64,000 bases of DNA from Conexibacter sp. CPCC 206217 (GTDB lineage: Bacteria > Actinomycetota > Thermoleophilia > Solirubrobacterales > Solirubrobacteraceae): positions 124,001-188,000 of the forward strand of contig NZ_JAUTDO010000002.1 in assembly GCF_030646165.1 (NCBI RefSeq), read 5' to 3'. The notes under the pieces were generated by a model, which did not search any database, was not told the DNA's origin, and saw only the letters and a program-made list of their open reading frames with translations. Shown here piece by piece: positions 15,273 to 23,780 of the stretch. Position 1 is the first letter of the stretch; each line of letters opens with the position of its first letter. The position numbers and the translations under genes are program-made.

Positions 15273-17153
15273 GTGCACTCGATGACGGCGAAGCTCGTGA
15301 CCATGATCGCGACGTTCGGCGTCGCCGTCGGGCTGACCGCGTGCGGCGGATCCAGTTCCCCGTCCCCCGCCGCGACCAGCAGCGCAAGACGCACCACCGT
15401 CGCGACGGAGACCGTCGCCGACACCAGCGGCCTCGTGACGCCGCAGGTCCCCGAGGGCGAGGCGCACAGCGCCAGCTTCGACGTCAGAGCGCGCGTGCCG
15501 GGCGGCGAGTGGAGGGACGTCGGGGTCTACGCCACGCGCGTCGACCTCAACTCGCCCAGCACCGTCGCGATGTCCGTGCTGCAGTCCGACGGCCCCGTCG
15601 AGATCCAGGTGACGCACCTGAACGGGCCGATGAGAACGCTGCCGGCGCGGCCGGCCAGCGCCGCCGTCACGCCGACGCTGAGCGCGGACGGCAGAAGCGC
15701 GACCTTCACGCTCCCCGGCCCCACCTCGCTGTCGCTCGAGCCGGACGGCGACACGCACGACAACCTCCAGCTGTTCGTCAACCCGATCGACGAGCGCGCG
15801 CCGACGAGAAGCGGCCCGGGCGTCATGTACTACGGCCCCGGGGTGCACGAGATCCCCGGCGACCACATCGTGCGCGTGCCCAGCAACACGACCGTCGAGC
15901 TCGCCGCCGGCGCGCTCGTGCACGGCGCGTTCCGGACCGAAAGATCGAGAAACGTCGTCTTCGGCGGCAGCGGCGTGATCGACCCGTCGCCGTACTTCGA
16001 CTCCGAGGGCGACACCGCCGGCATCTTCGTCAACCAGGCCAGCAACGTCGGCATCAAGGACGTCACGATCCTGCGCGGTCAGAACGGCGGCGTGACGCTG
16101 TCGGACGCGACCGACGTCGTGATCGAGAACCTGAAGGAGATCAACGCCGATCGCTACAGCGACGGGATCGACATCATCTCGTCCAACCACGTGCTGATCG
16201 ACAACAGCTTCCTGCGCACCTCCGACGACTCGATCGCGATCTGGGCGTCGAGCCCGTGGCTCGGCAGCGGTGACACCAGCAACATCACGGTCCGCAACAC
16301 GACGCTGTGGCCGGATCTCGTCCACGGGGTGCTGGTCGGCCCGTTCGGCAAGCAGGGCGCGGGCGAGTCGATCAGCGGACTCGACTTCCAGGGCATCGAC
16401 GTGCTGCAGCAGACGATGTCCAACCCGCAGTATCAGGGTGCGCTGGCGCTCAACGCCGGCAACGACCTGACGATCCAGAACGTCCGCTTCGACGACGTGC
16501 GGATCGACCGGATCGCCGACGGCTACCCGTTCGACGTGCGCGTCTTCACCAACCCGGATTACAGAACGACGCCAGGCAAGCAGATCAGAGACGTGCTGTT
16601 CCGCAACGTCGTGCTGCCGTCGGGCGGCGGCGGCAACTCGAAGGTCTCGGGCTACTCGGCCGACCGGACCGTCTCCAACGTCCTGTTCGAGAACGTCAGA
16701 CGAATCGACAGACCGGCGGCCGCCAACGCCGCGGCGGCGGGCGTCGACGTCGGGCCGTTCACCTCCAACATCGCGTTCGCGGCCAGACGCATCACCGCCG
16801 CTGTCAGCGTCAACTCGCCGGCGCTGCGCCGCACGGGCAGATGGACGCGCTCGCGCACCAGCTTCCTGTCGCGCGCGCCGAGATCGACGCTGACGGTCAG
16901 ATTCAACGGCCGCCAGGCGCGTGTGATCGGCGGGCTCGGGCCCGCCAACGGCAAGGTCGACGTCTACCTCGACGGCAGACGCGTGCGCACGATCGACACG
17001 TACTCCGGCAGAGTGCTGACCGGCCAGCTGCTGTTCGACACGGGCGTGCTGCCCGCGCGGGCGCACACGCTGAAGCTGCGCTTGACCGGCAGACGCAACA
17101 TCCTCTCCAGAGGCGCCGGCTTCCGCCTCGACAGAGTCGACGTCGTCCCGTAG
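15273..17153 (+). CDS. secreted lipoprotein with right-handed beta-helix (GH28/pectate-lyase-like) domain
   Basis: 626 residues from the GTG at 15273. The signal peptide has a lipobox LTAC with C24 as the lipidated cysteine, then a Ser/Thr-rich spacer. The middle (about residues 190-500) shows parallel beta-helix repeats with Asn/Asp ladders such as NVVFGGSGVIDP, NVGIKDVTILRG and DGIDIISSNHVLIDNSFLRTSDDSIAIW, as in polygalacturonase-like enzymes. The last ~110 residues form a separate beta-rich module (FNGRQARVIG to FRLDRVDVVP) resembling accessory modules on secreted carbohydrate-active proteins. Probably cleaves or binds a polysaccharide at the cell surface. Roughly a third of its arginines use AGA. 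Confidence 0.8.
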   Translation: MHSMTAKLVTMIATFGVAVGLTACGGSSSPSPAATSSARRTTVATETVADTSGLVTPQVPEGEAHSASFDVRARVPGGEWRDVGVYATRVDLNSPSTVAMSVLQSDGPVEIQVTHLNGPMRTLPARPASAAVTPTLSADGRSATFTLPGPTSLSLEPDGDTHDNLQLFVNPIDERAPTRSGPGVMYYGPGVHEIPGDHIVRVPSNTTVELAAGALVHGAFRTERSRNVVFGGSGVIDPSPYFDSEGDTAGIFVNQASNVGIKDVTILRGQNGGVTLSDATDVVIENLKEINADRYSDGIDIISSNHVLIDNSFLRTSDDSIAIWASSPWLGSGDTSNITVRNTTLWPDLVHGVLVGPFGKQGAGESISGLDFQGIDVLQQTMSNPQYQGALALNAGNDLTIQNVRFDDVRIDRIADGYPFDVRVFTNPDYRTTPGKQIRDVLFRNVVLPSGGGGNSKVSGYSADRTVSNVLFENVRRIDRPAAANAAAAGVDVGPFTSNIAFAARRITAAVSVNSPALRRTGRWTRSRTSFLSRAPRSTLTVRFNGRQARVIGGLGPANGKVDVYLDGRRVRTIDTYSGRVLTGQLLFDTGVLPARAHTLKLRLTGRRNILSRGAGFRLDRVDVVP

Positions 17154-17160
17154 CCACCGC

Positions 17161-17979
17161 ATGAGACCTCGCCGCATGTTCGTGCGGGCACCACGGATCG
17201 TCGTGGTCTCGCCGCACCTCGACGACGCCGCGCTGTCGATGGGCGCGACGATCTCGCGCGCCGCGCGCGCGGGCGCGCACGTGACCGCGCTGACGGTCTT
17301 CGCGGGCGACCCCGACAGCGTCGCCGACGCCGGTCCGTGGGATCGCGCGTGCGGCTTCGGGAGCGCCCGCGATGCCGCGCGCGTCCGGCGCGAGGAGGAC
17401 GTGCGCGCGTGCGCGATCCTCGGCGCGACGCCCGCATGGCTGGCGTTCGCCGACGTCGAGTACGAGCCCGAGCACGACGCCGACGCGATCTGGGCGGCGC
17501 TCGCGCCGTGCCTGGCGGGCGCGCAGCTGGTGCTGACGCCGGGCTTCCCGCTGCACCACCCCGACCACGAGTGGCTCACGCGGCTGTTGGTGGCGCGGCT
17601 GCCCGCCGACGCGCCGCTGGCCTTCTACGTCGAGCAGCCGTACGCCAACACGGCCGCGATCGGGCGCGGCTACGACCGCGCGTCGCTGGGCAAGGTCGCG
17701 CGCATCGGCGTGCGCAGCGCGGCCGGCCGGCGCCTGCAGGCGCCGCAGCCGAGCGACACGATCGGGCAGATCGCCGCGACCCCGCTGGAGTGGATCGCGG
17801 CGGGCGCCGACGCCGAGGCGCGCGACGCGAAGCGACGCGCGATCCTCGCCTACGGCTCCCAGCTCGACGGCCTCGGCGGTCGGCTGACCGAGCGGATCCG
17901 GCTGTACGAATGGGGCTGGGGCGGCGAGGGCGTCGGTCTCAAGCAAGCCGGGGCGGCTGCCGATACGGTCGAAACATGA
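17161..17979 (+). CDS. PIG-L/LmbE family N-acetylglucosamine deacetylase-like protein
   Basis: 272 residues. Metal-dependent deacetylase fold, with SPHLDDAALS (H19, D21, D22) and HHPDH at residues 132-136 supplying the zinc ligands and catalytic acid/base. Family members remove acetyl groups from amino-sugar conjugates; within this locus the likely substrate is a glycan intermediate or nucleotide-linked amino sugar. It starts eight bases after the beta-helix gene and overlaps the next glycosyltransferase by four bases (ATGA at 17976), so it is coupled to that gene. Confidence 0.85.
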   Translation: MRPRRMFVRAPRIVVVSPHLDDAALSMGATISRAARAGAHVTALTVFAGDPDSVADAGPWDRACGFGSARDAARVRREEDVRACAILGATPAWLAFADVEYEPEHDADAIWAALAPCLAGAQLVLTPGFPLHHPDHEWLTRLLVARLPADAPLAFYVEQPYANTAAIGRGYDRASLGKVARIGVRSAAGRRLQAPQPSDTIGQIAATPLEWIAAGADAEARDAKRRAILAYGSQLDGLGGRLTERIRLYEWGWGGEGVGLKQAGAAADTVET

Positions 17980-19022
17980 GCATCGCGACGACGCCCAAGC
18001 AGCAGGTGACGCACGTCACCGTCTCCGACTCGAAGTTCTTCATCGGACTCGTCGGGATGATCAACTCGCTGCGGATGACCGGCAACGACGAGCCGCTGAT
18101 CGTGATCGACGTCGGCCTGACCGACAAGCAGAAGGCGCTGATCTCGCGCGAGTGCGAGATCGTCCCGCCGCCGATCCCGAAGGACCGCGTCTTCGTCGTA
18201 CTGCTGAAGGCGTCGCTGCACCTGCTCGGGATCAGAGGGATCGCGACGCTGCTGGACAGCGACGTGATCATCACGCGCAAGATGACGCCGATCCTCGACG
18301 ACGCGGCCGCCGGCAAGCTCGTCGTCGTCGCCGACCAGTTCCTCGAGCGCTACTTCGACGAGTGGGGCCCGGTGCTCGGCCTCGACCCGCCGCCGCGGCG
18401 CCAGCGACAGGTCGGCGGCGGCTTCCTCGCGATCGACCTCGAGCAGTGGCCCGACTTCATGCCGCGCTGGTTCGAGCTGTGCGAGCGGATCCCGGCCGAG
18501 CGCAACGACCTGCCGTTCGACCTGCCGCGCGACGAGTTCCTGAAGAACCCGTTCGCGCTCAACGAGCAGGACGTCCTCAACGCCTTCATGGCCTCCGAGC
18601 TGACCGAAGACGACCGCAAGGTCTACGAGCTCGACGTCTTCCCCGGCCCGCCGCACAACGACAGGCTGAAGATCCTCGACCGCACGACGCTGCGCTGCGA
18701 CTACGAGGGCCACAACCCGTTCCTGCTGCATTACTGGAACCACCCCAAGCCGTGGCTGCCGGGCGCGCGCAAGACGCTGCAGATGGACGCCTACGTCGAG
18801 CTGCTGGCGCGCGTGCTCGACGCCGACGACGTGCCGATACCGCTGCCGCGCGCCGAACTGCCGATCTGGCTGCGCGACGACACGGTGGGCCGGCTGGTGC
18901 GGCGCTCGCCGCGCCAGCTGCGGCGCACGATCCGCGCCGGGCTGAGCAAGCTGCCCGACGGCTACGAGCAGCGCGCGCGCGACCTCGGCGGCTCGGTCGC
19001 CGAGAAGCTGCGGCTCGGCTGA
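17976..19022 (+). CDS. glycosyltransferase, GT-A fold, GT8-like
   Basis: 348 residues. The N-terminal half resembles nucleotide-sugar transferases that extend from a single domain: the VSDSKFFIGLVGMINSL segment, then TLLDSDVII with a DSD metal-binding motif at residues 94-96. The middle region VGGGFLAIDLEQWP and NEQDVLNAFM resembles family 8 enzymes. The C-terminal ~80 residues are basic. The acceptor is unknown. It is co-expressed with the PIG-L deacetylase, suggesting they act on the same sugar. Confidence 0.7.
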   Translation: MSIATTPKQQVTHVTVSDSKFFIGLVGMINSLRMTGNDEPLIVIDVGLTDKQKALISRECEIVPPPIPKDRVFVVLLKASLHLLGIRGIATLLDSDVIITRKMTPILDDAAAGKLVVVADQFLERYFDEWGPVLGLDPPPRRQRQVGGGFLAIDLEQWPDFMPRWFELCERIPAERNDLPFDLPRDEFLKNPFALNEQDVLNAFMASELTEDDRKVYELDVFPGPPHNDRLKILDRTTLRCDYEGHNPFLLHYWNHPKPWLPGARKTLQMDAYVELLARVLDADDVPIPLPRAELPIWLRDDTVGRLVRRSPRQLRRTIRAGLSKLPDGYEQRARDLGGSVAEKLRLG

Positions 19023-19097
19023 GCGCGGCGCCGCCGGACGCGGCGTGCGCCGAGCGGCGAGCTGGGCCGGGCCGAGCGGGCAGCGCCGCGCCGCTCG

Positions 19098-20474
19098 CTA
19101 GCTCCAGGCGTCCCAGCTCGGCCCGAGCCTCGGGTCGGCGAACCAGACCTCGGCGAGGTGTCTGCGCGGGCCGGTCGAGAGCCGCAGCCACGTCAGCGAC
19201 AGCAGCGGCCCGACCGTCTCCGGCGCGAGGCCGAGCGCGTCGCACCCCTCCCGCACGAGCTGGAACAGCAACGGCGCCGAGGCCGAGTCGCCGCGGAACA
19301 GCCGCGCGAACGCGTCGCGGCGACCTATCGCCGGATCGTCGAGCTCGCCGTCGAGGATCGGCAGCGCCTGCGCGAGGAAGAAGGCGAGGTCGGCGAGCGG
19401 AAGGCCGTGGCGCTGCGCCTCCTCCCAGTCGATCACGTTGAACGCGCTGCCGTCGACGAGCACGTGCGTCGGGTCGAGGTCCTTGTGCTCGACGACCGCG
19501 GGCACGCCGACGACGCGCGCCTTCAGCACCGCGACGTCGGCGCCGGTCTCCTCTACGATCCCCTCCGGGAAGCCGAGCGCCGCGAGCGGCTCGGCGATCC
19601 CGCCGGGAACTGCCGACTCCTTGCTGATCTGGATCAGCCAGCGCGCGACCGCCTCGACGACCGCCCGCTTGCGCGCGGCGTTGCCGGAGGAGCGCAGCCA
19701 GTAGACGAGCGGCGCACCGAGCGCGGCCGTCTCGACCGTCAGCGGCCGCGGCCCGTCGACCGAGATGCCGACGAGCGACGGCGTGTGCTGCGTGATCGCG
19801 CCGCCGACGTCGGCGATCAGGTCGTGGCCGCGCTTGTCGGACAGGAACGGGTCCGGGTCGCTGTGGTTGGGGCTGAACTTCAGCACCCACGACGGCTTGC
19901 TCGCGCCCGGCTTGAAGAGGAAGTACGCGGAGCGCTCGCGCGCGCGGCCGAGCATCAACACCCAGTCCAGCCGCGGCGGCAGCCCCAGCTGCTGGCCGGT
20001 GCGGACCGGGAACGGCAGGCCGGCGGGGCGCGTCGCGACGGCGACGGACCCGGGCAGCGGCGCCTTCGCGCTGATCGCGAGGCCGGCGACGACGTTGCGC
20101 AGCCGCTTCACGAGCCCGGCCGGCACCGACAGGTTGGCGAGCGCGTAGCGGGCGGCGCCGCCGTAGGCGAGCGGGATCAGCACGGACGGCTCGGCCAGCG
20201 ACGGAACCGGCAGGTAGCGCTGCACGCTGTAGCCGGCCTGCTGCAGCGCCTTCAGGTCGCCTCTGCCGAACAGGATCGCCGACGGCGCGCCGGTCGCCAC
20301 GACCTCGGCCGCGCGTTCGGCGGGGGCGATCGCGACCTGCGGCGTCTCGCCCTCCACGACGCGCACGCCGCCCTCCTCCAGCGGCTCGCGCCACTCCTCG
20401 GCGCCCGGCAGCAGGACGGCGGTCTCGGTCGCCTCCGGCAGCACGTACAGCAGTCCGGCCCGTGTGTGACTCAT
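19098..20474 (-). CDS. APH-fold (aminoglycoside-phosphotransferase-like) protein of the polysaccharide locus
   Basis: 458 residues, about 150 longer than simple antibiotic kinases. The C-terminal half carries a kinase-like catalytic loop HKDLDPTHVLV (330-340) followed by VIDWEEA (347-353). The usual Asn of the HGDxxxxN loop is His here, so catalytic activity is uncertain. The N-terminal 150 residues have a segment resembling a SAM- or nucleotide-independent methyltransferase-like region (ILFGRGDLKALQQAG) often seen in glycan-locus proteins; I cannot assign it. Its ATG overlaps the stop of the tandem glycosyltransferase gene by four bases, so the two are coupled. It may phosphorylate a sugar or lipid-linked glycan. 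Confidence 0.6.
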   Translation of the reverse strand: MSHTRAGLLYVLPEATETAVLLPGAEEWREPLEEGGVRVVEGETPQVAIAPAERAAEVVATGAPSAILFGRGDLKALQQAGYSVQRYLPVPSLAEPSVLIPLAYGGAARYALANLSVPAGLVKRLRNVVAGLAISAKAPLPGSVAVATRPAGLPFPVRTGQQLGLPPRLDWVLMLGRARERSAYFLFKPGASKPSWVLKFSPNHSDPDPFLSDKRGHDLIADVGGAITQHTPSLVGISVDGPRPLTVETAALGAPLVYWLRSSGNAARKRAVVEAVARWLIQISKESAVPGGIAEPLAALGFPEGIVEETGADVAVLKARVVGVPAVVEHKDLDPTHVLVDGSAFNVIDWEEAQRHGLPLADLAFFLAQALPILDGELDDPAIGRRDAFARLFRGDSASAPLLFQLVREGCDALGLAPETVGPLLSLTWLRLSTGPRRHLAEVWFADPRLGPSWDAWS

Positions 20475-22624
20475 GCAACCACCGATCGATAGAGGTCCTC
20501 GAACGAACGCACCATCCGCTCGCGGGAGAAGGTGCTGCGGGCGACGGCGCGACCACGCTCGCCCATCGCGCGGTTGGCGGCGGGATCGAGCACGCGCCCG
20601 ATCGCGGCGGCCAGCGCGGCGGCGTCGTCCGGCGCCACCAGCACGCCGGTCTCGCCGTCGGCGACGACCTCCTGCAGGCCGCCGACGCGCGAGGCGACGA
20701 CCGGCACGCCGGCGCTCATCGCCTCCAGCGCGACGATTCCCAGCGGCTCGACGCGCGACGGCACGACGAGCGCGTCGAAGGAGCCGATCAGCGCCTGCGA
20801 GTCGGTCCGCCAGCCGGTCAGCTCGACGCGGTCGACGAGCCCGAGCCGCTCGCGCAGCCGCTCGATCCGTGCCCGCTCGGGTCCGTCGCCGACGAGCACA
20901 CCGCTGACGCCGGGGGTTTGGGCGAGCGCCTCCAGGAAGACGTCGAACCCCTTCTCCTCGACGAAGCGGCCAACGGCGCCGACGACGGGGGCGGCAGCGC
21001 GATCGGCGCGATCGGGCCGCTCCTCCACACCGTTGTAGATCGTCCGCACGCGGCCGCGCGGGAGGCCGACGATCGCCTCGACGGCGCGCGCGGAGCTGTC
21101 GCTGACGGCGACGTGCGCGGCGAGCCCGCGCGAGGTCAGCCGCTTCAGCCGCAGCTGCAGCGCGTCGGTCGCCTCGGTCGGGAAGTGCTCGACCGCGATC
21201 ACGCGCGTGCCCGGGACGAGCAGGCCGGCGGCGAGCGCGAACTGGCAGGCGTAGGAGTGGCGCAGGTTGACCTGCAGGATCTGCGGGCGCGTGCGCGCGA
21301 AGTAGCGCATGTGCGCGGCGATCGCGCGCACGTCGCGCTTGTCGCGCACCGGCGGCAGCAGCGCGGTCCGTGCCGACGGCCGCCGCTCCTGCAGCCACGC
21401 GACGACGGCCGCGTCGACGCCGACGATCGTCACGTCGACCTGCGGCGCGAGCCCTTCGAGCAGCGTCGCGAGCGACTGCTCGGCACCTGCGACCTGGGTC
21501 GCGTCGGAGTAGACGGCGAGGCGGAGCGGGCCGGCGCGCGCGACCTCCACGTCGCGATACACCGCCAGATGCGCCTCCCCCGTCGCGCGCAGGTCCGGCG
21601 GGGTCGGGGGCGGCGGGGGCAGCTCACCCGTGACCGCTTCGCTCCACGCGGCGACCGTGCGCGGCAGGACCGCGCCGGCGGAGGCGGCTGTCACCGATGC
21701 GGCCAGCTGCGGCGCGTCGGAGGCCAGGACGGGGACGCCGGCGGCACGGGCGAGGTGCAGCAGGCCGCTGTCGCTCGCTGTCACGTACGGCAGCAGCAGC
21801 GCGTCGGCGGCCAGCAGCGCGGTCTGCAGCTCCTGCTCCGGGGCGTAGCCGACGCGCACGTCGGCGCGGCCGCTGCGCTGCAACCGCTCCAGCACCGGGC
21901 GCTCCTGCTCGGCCATCAGCTCGCCCATCAGCAGCAGTCGCGGCGCCGCGACGCCGAGCTGCTCCCAGACGTCGGCGAGCAGGCCGTAGCCCTTGTACTC
22001 GCGCACGAAGCCGAGCGCGACCAGCAGCCGCTCGCCCTCCGGCACGCCGATCCGCCGGCGCGCCTCCTCACGCGGCAGCCGCAGCAGCCGGTCGGAGACG
22101 GGATGGTCGATCACGACGGCCTCGACGCCGGCCAGCTCGCGCACGAGCGCGGCGGCGGGCGGCGTGTGGACGATCACCCGATCGACGGCGCGGTAGATCG
22201 CGGCGAAGCGGTCGCGGTCGGCCGGGGTCGTCTCGAACGGCAGCACGTCGTGCGCGGTCCAGACGAGCGGAACCCGGCGCGTCAACCGCTGCAGCAGGCG
22301 CGCGTCCAACCGCCGGTTGATCGGCATCTGGAAGTGGACGACGTCGGGCCGCGTGCGGCGCACGTGGCGCTCGATCGCGACCGCCGAGCGCGCCCATTCC
22401 CACAGCCGCTGCGAGTAGGCGATCGGCATCGGCAGCGTCGAGGGACCCCATCTGGTGTCGGGCAGCAGACGCGCGACGGGGACCTCCCCACCGCCGTCCT
22501 CGAGCGCAACGTTGCCGAGGATCTCCGGGCTGGCGCCGGCCGCCTGCAGCGAGCGTGCGACCAACTCCGTGTAGGCGGGGATTCCGCCGCGCGAGGAGGG
22601 GTCGACGAGCAGGGGGCGCGGCAT
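20471..22624 (-). CDS. two-domain (tandem) glycosyltransferase, GT4-GT4 fusion
   Basis: 717 residues, about twice a normal GT4. Domain 1 (about 1-340) begins LLVDPSSRGGIPAYTELV and contains LVALGFVREYKGYGLL and a degenerate donor motif PYVTASDSGLLHLARAAGVPVLASD. A proline-rich linker (PPPPPTPP) follows. Domain 2 (about 365-717) begins LRLAVYSDATQVAGAEQSL and has the full GT4 set: IYNGVEERP, GAVGRFVEEKGFD and VPSRVEPLGIVALEAMSAGVPVVASRVGG. It could add two consecutive sugars. I chose the ATG at 22624 because upstream candidates lie in a different context; a TAGGCT hexamer lies ten bases upstream. Confidence 0.85.
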   Translation of the reverse strand: MPRPLLVDPSSRGGIPAYTELVARSLQAAGASPEILGNVALEDGGGEVPVARLLPDTRWGPSTLPMPIAYSQRLWEWARSAVAIERHVRRTRPDVVHFQMPINRRLDARLLQRLTRRVPLVWTAHDVLPFETTPADRDRFAAIYRAVDRVIVHTPPAAALVRELAGVEAVVIDHPVSDRLLRLPREEARRRIGVPEGERLLVALGFVREYKGYGLLADVWEQLGVAAPRLLLMGELMAEQERPVLERLQRSGRADVRVGYAPEQELQTALLAADALLLPYVTASDSGLLHLARAAGVPVLASDAPQLAASVTAASAGAVLPRTVAAWSEAVTGELPPPPPTPPDLRATGEAHLAVYRDVEVARAGPLRLAVYSDATQVAGAEQSLATLLEGLAPQVDVTIVGVDAAVVAWLQERRPSARTALLPPVRDKRDVRAIAAHMRYFARTRPQILQVNLRHSYACQFALAAGLLVPGTRVIAVEHFPTEATDALQLRLKRLTSRGLAAHVAVSDSSARAVEAIVGLPRGRVRTIYNGVEERPDRADRAAAPVVGAVGRFVEEKGFDVFLEALAQTPGVSGVLVGDGPERARIERLRERLGLVDRVELTGWRTDSQALIGSFDALVVPSRVEPLGIVALEAMSAGVPVVASRVGGLQEVVADGETGVLVAPDDAAALAAAIGRVLDPAANRAMGERGRAVARSTFSRERMVRSFEDLYRSVVA

Positions 22625-22736
22625 CGTTCGCGTGAGCCTACACATCGGTCCGCGGGGATCGGATCAGCGTTCCAGGGCACGTCACGTCGCCCGTGTATCG
22701 GTCGCTCCAGATAAGAGCTTGAGCCGTGCCGTCGTA

Positions 22737-22742
22737 TAGCAT
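22737..22742 (+). promoter_or_regulatory. TAGCAT -10-like hexamer of the 22752 gene
   Basis: TAGCAT (within GTATAGCAT) ends nine bases before the ATG at 22752, in the gap divergent from the tandem glycosyltransferase gene. Confidence 0.35.
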
Positions 22743-22751
22743 CGCGCCGCG

Positions 22752-23762
22752 ATGGCACGACCGCTGCTGGCGCCCGCACCCTCCTCCCCGCCGGCCCCGG
22801 CGGCCGCGCCGTCGTTCTCGATCGTGATCACGGCCTACGAGGTCGCGCCCTACCTCGGCGAGGCGGTCAGATCGGCGCTGGAGCAGACGCTGCCGGCCGC
22901 CGACGTCGTGGTCGTCGACGACGGCTCGAGCGACGACGTCGACGGCGCGCTCGCGCCCTACCGCGACCGCATCACGCTGGTGCGGCAGGTCAACCAGGGG
23001 CCGGGCGCCGCCAAGCTCGCCGGCGCGCGCGCCGCGTCCGGCGAGTTCGTCTCGTTCCTCGACGGCGACGACGTCTACCTGCCGCAGCGACTGGAGGCGC
23101 TCGCGGAGGCCGCGGCCGCGCGACCGGACCTCGACGTGCTGCAGACCGACGCCTGGGTCGAGTCCGGCGGCGAGCGGCTGCGCCGCGTCTACGACGAGAC
23201 GTGGGAGTTCGAGGTCGACGACCAGCGCCGCGGGATCCTCACGCGCTGCTTCGTGCTCGGCCACGCCGCCGCGCGCAGAGCGCTGCTGGTCGCGCTCGAC
23301 GGCAGCGACCGCACGACGCTGGACGACTGGGAGTGCTGGATCCGGCTGATCCTCGACGGCGCCCGCGCCGGCTGCGTGCAGGAGCCGCTGTCGGTCTACC
23401 GCGTGCGCCCCGGCAGCCTCTCGACCGGCCGCACCTCGCTCTACCGCCGCGGCACCGCGACGCTGCGCAAGTTCGAGGCCGAGCCGGGGCTGAGCGAGGC
23501 CGAGCGGACCGCGCTCGTGCAGACGCGGAGCGAGTGGTCGCGGCTGCTGACGCTGGAGCTGGCGCGCGACGCGCTGCACGCCGGCGACCGCCGCGCCGCG
23601 CGCCCGCTGCTGAAGCGGATCGTGCGCAGCCGCGGCTACGACCCGCGCGCGCGGCTCAAGGCGCTGATCTCGCTGCTCGCCCCCGGCGTCGCGCGACGGC
23701 TGCTGGCCGAGCGCGCGGCGAAGGAGTGGGTCGGCGCAGGCGGTATGCGGGTCTCCCGATAG
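22752..23762 (+). CDS. glycosyltransferase family 2 protein
   Basis: 336 residues, single GT-A domain after a Pro/Ala-rich 22-residue leader. FSIVITAYEVAPYLGEAV, VVVDDGSSDDV and FLDGDDVYLPQRL are the nucleotide-sugar and metal-binding segments. DDWECWIRLILDG with CVQEPLSVYRVRPGSLS is the acceptor-side part. It is closely similar in layout to the two GT2 proteins at 26487 and 27701. No membrane segment is seen, so it acts in the cytosol. Confidence 0.88.
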   Translation: MARPLLAPAPSSPPAPAAAPSFSIVITAYEVAPYLGEAVRSALEQTLPAADVVVVDDGSSDDVDGALAPYRDRITLVRQVNQGPGAAKLAGARAASGEFVSFLDGDDVYLPQRLEALAEAAAARPDLDVLQTDAWVESGGERLRRVYDETWEFEVDDQRRGILTRCFVLGHAAARRALLVALDGSDRTTLDDWECWIRLILDGARAGCVQEPLSVYRVRPGSLSTGRTSLYRRGTATLRKFEAEPGLSEAERTALVQTRSEWSRLLTLELARDALHAGDRRAARPLLKRIVRSRGYDPRARLKALISLLAPGVARRLLAERAAKEWVGAGGMRVSR

Positions 23763-23766
23763 CCAG

Positions 23767-23772
23767 TATTCT
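23767..23772 (+). promoter_or_regulatory. TATTCT -10-like hexamer of the 23781 gene
   Basis: TATTCT ends eight bases before the ATG at 23781 and begins five bases after the previous stop. It suggests an independent leaderless start for the SDR gene. Confidence 0.4.
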
Positions 23773-23780
23773 CGCGCCGC

